Below are positions 34,172 through 40,917 of a stretch of DNA of 64,000 bases, one piece after another. The DNA is from JACAEY01 sp049700155. GTDB taxonomy: Bacteria; Nitrospirota; Thermodesulfovibrionia; Thermodesulfovibrionales; SM23-35. The stretch is from assembly GCA_049700155.1 (NCBI GenBank), contig JBNAVX010000020.1, positions 15,544-79,543 of the forward strand. The letters are read 5' to 3'. The first letter of the stretch is position 1. Every line of letters starts with the position of its first letter. A model generated the notes under the pieces. The model was given only the letters and a program-made list of their open reading frames with translations, made no database searches and was not told the origin of the DNA. The translations under genes and the position numbers were made by a program.

Positions 34172-35449
34172 TTAACCTCCTGTAATATTCTCCAATTTTT
34201 CTATGCCTGCAATCCTTTCAAGTAGAGTTTTTGATAAAATCAAATTCAACCTTGAAATTATAAGCTGTTCTCTTGCATTAGCAAGGAGGCTCTCAGCCTG
34301 AACTAAGGATAATATATCAGCTTTTCCGACTTTATATTCTCCAAAGGCTTGATTGTAGTTATGCTCTGCCTGCTTGAGTTGCTCCTGTGCTACTTTCAAA
34401 TTATTTGAAGCTGTTATAAAATCTTCATATGTCTTATGAACATCGAGTAAAATCTGCCTCTTTATCTCATTAAGTTGTTCTAATGATGCATCCTTCTCCA
34501 ATCCTGAAGACTTGAGCTTAAAGAATTTTCCAAGTTCAAAAATATTCCATGTAGCAGTAACATTAGCTACCTTCTCCTCAGGAAAGGCAGTTCTGAATAC
34601 TCCCCCCTCTGTTTTAAGATAAGATGCATTTAGTGAAAAAGTTGGTAAAAAATTGCTGAGAACAAGGGACCTATTATTTTCAGCAATCTTAACTGCATCT
34701 TCTGATTGTTTAATCTCTGGCCTTTGTAAAGCAATTTGTGATAACTTTTCTCTATCAGGAGGTCTAACCTCAAGATCTATTGACCCCTGAATCTCGTATT
34801 GACTGTCGAGTGGCTTTCCTATAAGAGAACTGAGTTCTGATAATGACTTTTTAAATTCACCTTCTGCCTGAATCACGTTAAATCTTGCCTGTTCAAGTCT
34901 GACAGATGCCTGAAGAACATCCAGAAGTTTTGCAACGCCAAATTTATATCTTCCTTCGGCAACTTCATAATCCTTCTGGGCATCCTGAAGCTGGACCTTT
35001 CTCTGTTCAAGAGTCTCTCTTCTGGCAATTGCAGTATAAAATGCAACCTTTACATTAAATTCAAGATCAAGTAGGTTCTTCCTGAGCTCTTCCTTACTGA
35101 TATCAAAATTAAGCCCTGCAATATTTCTATTTGCCCTTCTGTTACCGGCATCAAAGAGAATGTAAGAGAGTGTAAGGTCATACCTTCTCGTGCTGAATTC
35201 TTGCTGTGTTGTGTATATCCGATTTTGTGAACTTGAAGCATCAAGGCTTGGTAGATAAGGTGACAATGAGGCATTATAAAGTGCTTCTGCAGACTTTGTC
35301 CTGATTAATGAAGCCTTATATGACGGTAATGTCTCTTTTGCAAGAGATATAGCTTCATCAAGGGTAAGGGATTGAGATTCCTGTGACAGGAAGATTAAAA
35401 AAGTAATTATTGTAAACAATAATATTTTACTTTTAAAATCTCTTTCCAC
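34172..35449 (-). CDS. TolC-family outer-membrane channel
   Basis: This 425-residue protein has a signal peptide (ending SQESQSLTLDEA) and the two long helical OEP repeats of TolC (first FNVKVAFYTAIARRETLEQR; second LDVHKTYEDFITASNNLKVA). It is the outer-membrane exit duct of the efflux system encoded downstream. The start is GTG with AAAGGAGG 5 nt before it. A palindrome TACATATGTA lies about 30 nt upstream, the same 10-mer found at the divergent lexA promoter. Confidence 0.92.
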   Translation of the reverse strand: MERDFKSKILLFTIITFLIFLSQESQSLTLDEAISLAKETLPSYKASLIRTKSAEALYNASLSPYLPSLDASSSQNRIYTTQQEFSTRRYDLTLSYILFDAGNRRANRNIAGLNFDISKEELRKNLLDLEFNVKVAFYTAIARRETLEQRKVQLQDAQKDYEVAEGRYKFGVAKLLDVLQASVRLEQARFNVIQAEGEFKKSLSELSSLIGKPLDSQYEIQGSIDLEVRPPDREKLSQIALQRPEIKQSEDAVKIAENNRSLVLSNFLPTFSLNASYLKTEGGVFRTAFPEEKVANVTATWNIFELGKFFKLKSSGLEKDASLEQLNEIKRQILLDVHKTYEDFITASNNLKVAQEQLKQAEHNYNQAFGEYKVGKADILSLVQAESLLANAREQLIISRLNLILSKTLLERIAGIEKLENITGG

Positions 35450-35478
35450 AAAAACCTCCTTTCTTTATCCTGTTATTT

Positions 35479-35488
35479 TACATATGTA
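35479..35488. promoter_or_regulatory. Palindrome TACATATGTA upstream of tolC-like gene
   Basis: This perfect 10-bp palindrome lies in the lexA/tolC divergent region and recurs at 35561-35570 (lexA promoter) and 14328-14337 (between the YprB-like gene and glgP). It is a candidate regulator site, possibly LexA. Confidence 0.35.
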
Positions 35489-35536
35489 AGGAAGATAAAG
35501 AAAATAGCTGGATTAGTATAAAATCTTTCTTTCCCC

Positions 35537-35571
35537 TTGACAAAGCATACATATTTAGTGTACATATGTAT
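35537..35571 (+). promoter_or_regulatory. lexA promoter and candidate operator (leaderless)
   Basis: TTGACA (35537-35542), an 18-nt spacer and TACATA (35561-35566) precede the lexA ATG by 7 nt. An inverted repeat ATACATAT (35548-35555) / ATATGTAT (35564-35571) and the palindrome TACATATGTA overlap the -10, where LexA repressors usually bind their own promoter. Confidence 0.5.
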
Positions 35572-35573
35572 AT

Positions 35574-36173
35574 ATGAAAGAACTTACGCAGAAACAGAGA
35601 AAAGTATTAGAATTTCTCACCTCATACACAAAAAAATATGGTTATCCTCCTACTGTAAGGGAAATAGGTAAACATTTCGGTTTTTTCTGGACTGCTGCAA
35701 GAGGATTTCTCAAGTCCCTTGAAAGAAAGGGTTTTATAAAAATAAACCCTGCAAGATCAAGGGGAATAGAAATTATTGGGTTAAAACCTGCTGAAGCCTT
35801 GAAGGCTCCTCTCTTAGGAAAGATAAGGGCAGGAAAACCGATTCTGGCAGTAGAAGATACAGAGTCACATATCTTCATTGACAAATCGCTATTCCCTGTA
35901 GAAAATGCCTTCACTTTAAAGGTGACAGGAGATAGCATGATAGAGGCAGGGATACTTGATGGAGACTTTGTGGTAGTAAAACCACAAAAGGTCATTGAGA
36001 ATGGGGAAATAGGAGTTGTTCTTATAGGAGATGAGGCAACAGTAAAGCGGGTCTTCAAAGGCAAAGAAAAGATTATACTCAGACCTGAAAACAAAAATAT
36101 GAAACCTGAAAAATACAACCCTGATGAAGTAACTATCATAGGCAAGGTAATAGGACTCATAAGGAAAATATAA
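35574..36173 (+). CDS. lexA: LexA repressor
   Basis: This 199-residue protein is full-length LexA: a winged-helix DNA-binding domain (about 1-68), self-cleavage site A86-G87 in KIRAGKPIL, catalytic Ser121 (GDSMIEAG) and Lys158 (EATVKRVF). RecA filaments trigger its self-cleavage and so induce the SOS response. The recognition-helix region reads GKHFGFFWTAARGFLKSLE, unlike the usual form with SxxAxxxHLxxL, which suggests a non-standard operator. It is followed with a 1-nt overlap by a small protein gene and then dinB. Confidence 0.95.
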   Translation: MKELTQKQRKVLEFLTSYTKKYGYPPTVREIGKHFGFFWTAARGFLKSLERKGFIKINPARSRGIEIIGLKPAEALKAPLLGKIRAGKPILAVEDTESHIFIDKSLFPVENAFTLKVTGDSMIEAGILDGDFVVVKPQKVIENGEIGVVLIGDEATVKRVFKGKEKIILRPENKNMKPEKYNPDEVTIIGKVIGLIRKI

Positions 36174-36412
36174 TGCATGTCGGAGAGACAATAAAAGTCA
36201 TCGCATCCTTTGGTCTTCCCTACAAGATAAAACCCATAAAATTCAAGTGGGCTGGAAGGCTCTTCGACGTAAAGGAAATTACCTATATGTGGAAAACAAA
36301 AGAGGGGGGAAAAAATATTTATCACTTCTCTGTCACTGATGGGAAGTCTTTATATGAACTGGTTTTCGATACGGATTCCTTGATATGGAAACTCGAGAAT
36401 CTCGAAACTTAG
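36173..36412 (+). CDS. Small SOS-operon protein, DUF6504-like
   Basis: This 79-residue protein overlaps the lexA stop (TAATG) and precedes dinB. It is a compact beta-rich protein: PIKFKWAGRLFDVKEITYMW, then YHFSVTDGKSLYELVFD and SLIWKLENL. The pattern (RFxWxGRxYxVxEVxxxW ... DGxxYELxFD) resembles DUF6504, small proteins found with SOS polymerase genes; this is a by-eye resemblance. Function is unknown, possibly a DNA-damage accessory factor. Confidence 0.65.
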   Translation: MHVGETIKVIASFGLPYKIKPIKFKWAGRLFDVKEITYMWKTKEGGKNIYHFSVTDGKSLYELVFDTDSLIWKLENLET

Positions 36413-36607
36413 GTATATTATTTAAGGGTATAACGTATAGTTCCCGGGATTTCCCACCCAAATATTCGAGAACTTATCATAAAGAGATATCGCCTTGTTT
36501 ATAACACTGAGGAACCAGCGTTACTATTTTAGGGATTATCCATGGAAAAAGAGACTTGAAGGCTTTATGGGATAAAGAACAAAGGAAATTTTGACCTGAG
36601 TCATGAC

Positions 36608-37825
36608 ATGTCAAAGATTATCCTCTGTGCAGATATGGATGCGTTTTTTGCCTCTGTGGAGCAGCAGACAAATCCACGCCTGAGAGGCAAGCCCATAGGT
36701 ATTATAGGCTCCGGAGGAAGAACAGTCATTACTACTGCCTCATATGAAGCAAGAAGATTTGGCATAAAAACAGGGATGAACATATATGAGGCGAAGAAGA
36801 CATTCCCTTCCTTAATCCTTGTAGCAGGAGATAATGAAAAATACACCCATACCTGTAAAGAGATTGAAAAGATATACAATCAATTTACTCCTGATGTTGA
36901 GATCTATTCCATTGATGAGGCATTCCTTGACATAACAACAACCCATCACCTCTTTGGTGGTCCTGAGGCAATAGGCAAAACTATCAAAAAATTGATAAAA
37001 GAAAGATTCGGTATTAACTGCACTATAGGGATTGGTCCCAACATACTCATTGCAAAGCTCGCCAGTGACCTTTCAAAACCAGATGGACTCAGATGGATCA
37101 AGCCAGAAGAAGTGGAAGGTGTACTGGAAAATCTACCTGTAAAGGAACTATGGGGAATAGGCTCAAAGATTTCAGAGAGGCTCTCTGTCCTCGGGATTAG
37201 GACATGCGGAGAACTTGGCAGGGCACCTTCAAGCCTTCTCAGGAATAGGTTTGGCATCTATGGAGAAGCACTAAAAGCAATGGGCAAGGGAATATGTAAC
37301 AGACCTGTTCAGATAAAACCTGAAGATGCAAAATCTGTTGGTCACAGTATGACCCTTCCTGAAGATATATGGGAGAGGGAAAAGATAGAAGCATACTTAC
37401 TCATGCTCAGTGAGATGGTCGGGAGGAGAGCAAGGAAATATGGATACATAGGCAGGACAGTCTCTGTTGTTATTAGATACACTGACTTTGAAACATTCAC
37501 AAAACAGACTACCCTTTTAGATTTTACAAACGATACTCATGTGATATTTCAGGGGACATTAAAAATAATTAATAAAATAAAGCTAAAAGACAGGATAAGA
37601 CTCCTTGGTGTGTCCCTCTCAAACCTTATCAAAGACCCGAAACAGATACCATTGATTGAAAAAGAGAAAAAACGAAAGCATATCCTTCAGGCTATAGATT
37701 ATATCAACGATAAATACGGAGATTTCAAAATTACATGGGGTTCTTATATCATGCAGAAAAGGAACTCAGGTGTGATCTCTCCCGCATGGAGACCATCAGG
37801 AATTAAGAGTGTAAGCGTGAAATAG
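36608..37825 (+). CDS. dinB: DNA polymerase IV (DinB)
   Basis: This 405-residue Y-family polymerase has the catalytic segments ILCADMDAFFASVEQ and YSIDEAFLDIT, the helix-hairpin-helix region (LWGIGSKISERLSVLGI) and the little-finger domain. It copies damaged DNA with low fidelity. It lies 195 nt after the small lexA-operon protein; no ribosome-binding site is evident, while TTTGAC (36595-36600) and GTCAAA around the ATG form an imperfect inverted repeat that could be an operator. Confidence 0.93.
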   Translation: MSKIILCADMDAFFASVEQQTNPRLRGKPIGIIGSGGRTVITTASYEARRFGIKTGMNIYEAKKTFPSLILVAGDNEKYTHTCKEIEKIYNQFTPDVEIYSIDEAFLDITTTHHLFGGPEAIGKTIKKLIKERFGINCTIGIGPNILIAKLASDLSKPDGLRWIKPEEVEGVLENLPVKELWGIGSKISERLSVLGIRTCGELGRAPSSLLRNRFGIYGEALKAMGKGICNRPVQIKPEDAKSVGHSMTLPEDIWEREKIEAYLLMLSEMVGRRARKYGYIGRTVSVVIRYTDFETFTKQTTLLDFTNDTHVIFQGTLKIINKIKLKDRIRLLGVSLSNLIKDPKQIPLIEKEKKRKHILQAIDYINDKYGDFKITWGSYIMQKRNSGVISPAWRPSGIKSVSVK

Positions 37826-37843
37826 TTATGTTGAACAGAATAT

Positions 37844-38005
37844 TTGATTATTTTACAAAGTTGCTCGTTGTATAGTGCAGGAATGATTTACCGTTTTGAT
37901 AAAAAACATTGCAGTACAATCCCAATTGAGGTAGGAATACAAAATACAGGCCTCGGAGTTGTTCTTGCGCTCAAACATTTTTCCAATCAATCTGCTGTTA
38001 CCAAA
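37844..38005 (+). pseudogene. Remnant of a bile acid:sodium symporter (BASS/SBF) family gene
   Basis: Between dinB and ribD a short frame encodes IPIEVGIQNTGLGVVLALKH, which matches the conserved C-terminal part of BASS-family transporters (xxIEVGMQNSGLxxALAxxHF). The upstream helices and the final segment of the roughly 300-residue family are missing and the frame runs into ribD antisense DNA. It is best read as a degraded gene fragment. Confidence 0.6.
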
Positions 38006-38014
38006 TCCTATTTA

Positions 38015-39118
38015 TTATTTTTCAATATAACCTTCAATCAATATATCTTCCCCTACCCTGCGTATCTTTATATCTCTTAAACGGTGTGCTTCTTCAAGCC
38101 TTCTGAATGATTTCCCCCCTACAGAAGGAAAAGACTCTCTCCCGCCGATAATCTTAGGGGATATGAAGAACATCACTTTATCTACAATTCCCTGTTCAAG
38201 TGCATTAGCATTAAATGATGAGCCTGCTTCAATAAGCACTGATGTAATCTCTTTTTCACCAAGTCTTTTCATAAGCCAATACAGATCAACCTTTTCACCT
38301 TCATATTCGATAATTTCAACGCCCTTGTCTAAGAGTATTTTTTTCTTTTTGTTGATTGTTGATTGATGATTGATGATATCTACTCTTTTTGCAACTATTA
38401 TTGTTTTCGGTGGTATCTGTAGAACCTTTGAATCTAAGGGTATATCAAGATTAGGGTCAACAACAATTCTCACTGGATGCTTACCTCCCTTTATCCTTGC
38501 TGTAAGCTCAGGGTCATCTGCTTTGACTGTCCCTATTGCTGTCATAATTGCATCAACCCTGCTCCTCAATCGATGAACCATCTTCCTTGATTTTTCAGAA
38601 GTTATCCATTTAGATTGACCTTCAGGGGTTGCAATCTTACCATCAAGGGTCATTGCTACCTTCATAATTACAAAAGGAATACCTTGAGTAATATATTTAA
38701 TATAAGCTTCATTTAACGTTTTTGCCTCTTTTTCAAGAATACCTGTCCTGACCTCTATGCCTGCATTCTGAAGCTCTGCTACACCTCTTCCAGAAACTTT
38801 TGGGTTTGGGTCTATCATACCTATAACAACCTCCTTGATTCCTGCAGAAATAATAGCTTTTGTGCAGGGAGGGGTCCTTTTCTCTGTATGACAACAGGGT
38901 TCAAGATTTATATATAGTGTGCAACCTCTGGCATCTTCCCCGGCTTTTTCTATTGCAAGGGCTTCAGCATGAGGCATTCCAGCCTTTTTATGAAAATCCT
39001 CTGAAATTATCCTGCCATCTTTGACAAGCACTGCTCCAACCATAGGATTAGGACTTGTCATAGAACGTGCTTTTGATGCAAGCTTTAACGCATATTTCAT
39101 ATAAAGTTCGTCATTCAT
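38015..39118 (-). CDS. ribD: Bifunctional riboflavin deaminase/reductase RibD
   Basis: This 367-residue protein fuses a cytidine-deaminase-like zinc domain (MPHAEALAIEKAG; EPCCHTEKRTPPC) with a reductase domain (MTLDGKIATPEGQSKWITSE). It carries out the second and third steps of riboflavin synthesis. No other rib genes or FMN riboswitch are nearby. Confidence 0.95.
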   Translation of the reverse strand: MNDELYMKYALKLASKARSMTSPNPMVGAVLVKDGRIISEDFHKKAGMPHAEALAIEKAGEDARGCTLYINLEPCCHTEKRTPPCTKAIISAGIKEVVIGMIDPNPKVSGRGVAELQNAGIEVRTGILEKEAKTLNEAYIKYITQGIPFVIMKVAMTLDGKIATPEGQSKWITSEKSRKMVHRLRSRVDAIMTAIGTVKADDPELTARIKGGKHPVRIVVDPNLDIPLDSKVLQIPPKTIIVAKRVDIINHQSTINKKKKILLDKGVEIIEYEGEKVDLYWLMKRLGEKEITSVLIEAGSSFNANALEQGIVDKVMFFISPKIIGGRESFPSVGGKSFRRLEEAHRLRDIKIRRVGEDILIEGYIEK

Positions 39119-39168
39119 GTTTATTAGGATACCACAAAATTTTTCTTCTAAGTATCTCCCTTTTCTGT

Positions 39169-39174
39169 TATAAT
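39169..39174 (+). promoter_or_regulatory. -10 box of the DUF948-YtxH-hyp gene run (leaderless)
   Basis: A perfect TATAAT lies 7 nt before the ATG at 39182. The -35 region is weak (TTCTAA at 39146-39151, 17-nt spacer). No ribosome-binding site is present. Confidence 0.5.
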
Positions 39175-39181
39175 TATTTTA

Positions 39182-39586
39182 ATGAACCAGTTATGGATAG
39201 CATTAATAACTATCGCAGTTCTTGTAACAGCAGGTTTCTTAGTAGCGTTACTTATTGATTTGATAAAATTGACCCGTTCTCTCACAGCATTCTTGAAAAC
39301 AACAGAAGAATCTATAAAAGAAACACTGAATGATTTACATGAAGCAATCAAAAGCATTAAGACTGTATCGGATAATATCCAGGACGTAACAGGCGATGTA
39401 AAGACATTCTCAAGGGCAATAAGGGATGCAGGAGAGAACGTACAACGTATTAACACTATGGTAGAAAAGATAAAATCCTCTGCCCTCATTGAGGCTTCAA
39501 GTCTTAAGGTTGGGTTAAAAACAGCCTTTGCAGTGTTAACAAGTAATCTTTTAAATAATTTATTCAGGAAAGGAGGTAAACAATGA
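39182..39586 (+). CDS. DUF948-type membrane-anchored coiled-coil protein
   Basis: This 134-residue protein has one N-terminal membrane helix (ALITIAVLVTAGFLVALLI) and a long helix with heptad pattern, like the DUF948 family. Function is unknown; relatives are general-stress or methyl-accepting-like proteins. It shares an ATGA overlap with the YtxH-like gene, a pairing seen in other bacteria. Confidence 0.8.
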   Translation: MNQLWIALITIAVLVTAGFLVALLIDLIKLTRSLTAFLKTTEESIKETLNDLHEAIKSIKTVSDNIQDVTGDVKTFSRAIRDAGENVQRINTMVEKIKSSALIEASSLKVGLKTAFAVLTSNLLNNLFRKGGKQ

Positions 39587-39894
39587 GAGAAGAAGGTGGA
39601 TATGGTGTAGGAAGTATGTTCCTTTCTTTCTTACTCGGAGGTGTTGTTGGTGCAGCCCTTGCATTACTTTTAGCCCCGCAATCAGGCCGAGAGACAAGAA
39701 CCAGGATAAAAGATTTTGCTGAAGATGTTAAGGAAAAAGTCAAAGGTTATACTGAAGATGTTAAGGAAAAAGTGACATCATCTATAGAAAAGGGTAAAGA
39801 GCTCTTTGAAGAAAAGAAAACAGCTATAACAAAGGCTGTCGAGGCTGGTAAAGAAGCTTACGAAAAAGAGAAGGAAAGACTGGCTAAGGAATAA
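39583..39894 (+). CDS. YtxH-domain protein
   Basis: This 103-residue protein has the YtxH start: a glycine-rich membrane helix (FLSFLLGGVVGAALALLLAP) followed by QSGRETRTRIKDFAEDVKEK. The segment EDVKEKV repeats after exactly 11 residues, encoded by a 33-nt tandem repeat, the hendecad spacing of right-handed coiled coils. It is linked to stress responses in other bacteria. It ends 1 nt before hypA, joining this pair to the hyp cluster. Confidence 0.82.
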   Translation: MREEGGYGVGSMFLSFLLGGVVGAALALLLAPQSGRETRTRIKDFAEDVKEKVKGYTEDVKEKVTSSIEKGKELFEEKKTAITKAVEAGKEAYEKEKERLAKE

Positions 39895-39895
39895 G

Positions 39896-40240
39896 ATGCA
39901 TGAATTATCAATCGCTCAAAGCCTTCTTGATATTGCAGTAAAAAATTGTAAGGAGAATGGTTATAAAAGGATAGAAGCTATAAAGGTTAAAATCGGGAGG
40001 GCATCGGGCATAATGCCCGATGCCCTCCTTTTTGCATTTGATGCAGTTAAGATTGGCACTATTGCAGAGAAGGCAAGCTTGAATATAGAGGAAGTCCCTG
40101 TAAGCGGTTATTGTGAAAACTGTAAAAAAAGCTTCACTGTTGATGAAGCATTCATAATAAGCTGTCCCAAATGTGGAAATATTTCCCTAAGGATAGATAC
40201 TGGAAGGGAATTACATATAGAAGAGATGGATGTGTTTTAA
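39896..40240 (+). CDS. hypA: Hydrogenase nickel incorporation protein HypA
   Basis: This 114-residue protein is HypA: N-terminal MHELSIAQSLL supplies the nickel-binding His2 and Glu3, and two Cys pairs (YCENCKKS; ISCPKCGN) bind zinc. It delivers nickel to NiFe hydrogenase with HypB. The coding sequence at 39996-40028 is a perfect 15-bp inverted repeat followed by five Ts, encoding the conserved GRASGIMPDALLF. An AAGGA ribosome-binding site overlaps the preceding gene end. Confidence 0.95.
   Translation: MHELSIAQSLLDIAVKNCKENGYKRIEAIKVKIGRASGIMPDALLFAFDAVKIGTIAEKASLNIEEVPVSGYCENCKKSFTVDEAFIISCPKCGNISLRIDTGRELHIEEMDVF
39996..40033 (+). terminator. Terminator-like hairpin inside hypA
   Basis: GGAGGGCATCGGGCA (39996-40010) and its exact complement TGCCCGATGCCCTCC (40014-40028) enclose the loop TAA and are followed by TTTTT (40029-40033). 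In an AT-rich genome this is an exceptionally stable stem and has the form of an intrinsic terminator, but it lies within the hypA reading frame at about codons 34-46. Confidence 0.6.
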
Positions 40241-40266
40241 AATATATTTCAGGGAGGTCTATTAAA

Positions 40267-40911
40267 GTGAAAGTAAAAGTTGTATCACATATACTTGAGG
40301 CAAATGATAGAATTGCCGAAGAGAACAGGAAGCTCTTTGATAAATTAGGTGTGTATGTTATTAATCTTATGAGCGCTCCAGGAGCTGGTAAGACATCTCT
40401 TATAGAAAGGACGATAAAAGAAATTTCTGGAAAGATAAAGATAGGTGTTATTGAAGGTGATATTGCTGGCTCAGATGATGCTAAAAGGATAAAGAGCCTA
40501 AACATCCCTGTTGTCCAGATAAATACAGGTGGCGCCTGTCATCTTGATGCAAATATGATTAGAGAAGTAATAGATGATTTTCCTCTTAAAGGACTTGATC
40601 TCCTTATTATTGAGAATGTTGGAAATCTTGTTTGCCCTGCTGAATTTAAAGTTGGGGAAGATATAAAGGTTATGCTCCTCAGCATAACAGAAGGTGATGA
40701 TAAGCCACTCAAATATCCATTAATGTTTCAGGAATCTTCTGCACTTGTCTTAAATAAAATTGACCTCTTACCATACACAAATGCAAACATAGGAAAGATA
40801 AAAAAGAATTCTCTTGCTCTCAATCCAAGATTAAAGATATTTGAAGTCTCCTGTAAGACAGGAGAAGGATTAAATAAGTGGATAAAATGGCTACAATCTC
40901 TGATAAAATAA
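40267..40911 (+). CDS. hypB: Hydrogenase nickel incorporation GTPase HypB
   Basis: This protein of about 214 residues is HypB: P-loop APGAGKTSL, GDIAGSDDAKRI, the metal-site segment NTGGACHLDANMI, IENVGNLVCPAEF and NKIDLL. It hydrolyses GTP to drive nickel transfer. The open frame extends upstream into hypA, but a GTG at 40267 preceded by AGGGAGG is the natural start. It lacks the N-terminal His-rich nickel-storage stretch of some relatives. Confidence 0.95.
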   Translation: MKVKVVSHILEANDRIAEENRKLFDKLGVYVINLMSAPGAGKTSLIERTIKEISGKIKIGVIEGDIAGSDDAKRIKSLNIPVVQINTGGACHLDANMIREVIDDFPLKGLDLLIIENVGNLVCPAEFKVGEDIKVMLLSITEGDDKPLKYPLMFQESSALVLNKIDLLPYTNANIGKIKKNSLALNPRLKIFEVSCKTGEGLNKWIKWLQSLIK

Positions 40912-40917
40912 TTATAA

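Noticed and set aside
35642..36325. A 227-residue frame antisense to lexA
   Set aside because: Long only because of codon bias in the opposite strand; lexA is complete with all catalytic residues.
36413..36607. Possible small gene between the DUF6504-like gene and dinB
   Set aside because: Only very short frames broken by stops; nothing resembling a protein or structured RNA was seen.
40171..40266. N-terminal extension of hypB into hypA
   Set aside because: The extra residues are the hypA C-terminus in another frame; GTG at 40267 has AGGGAGG in front and gives the family N-terminus.
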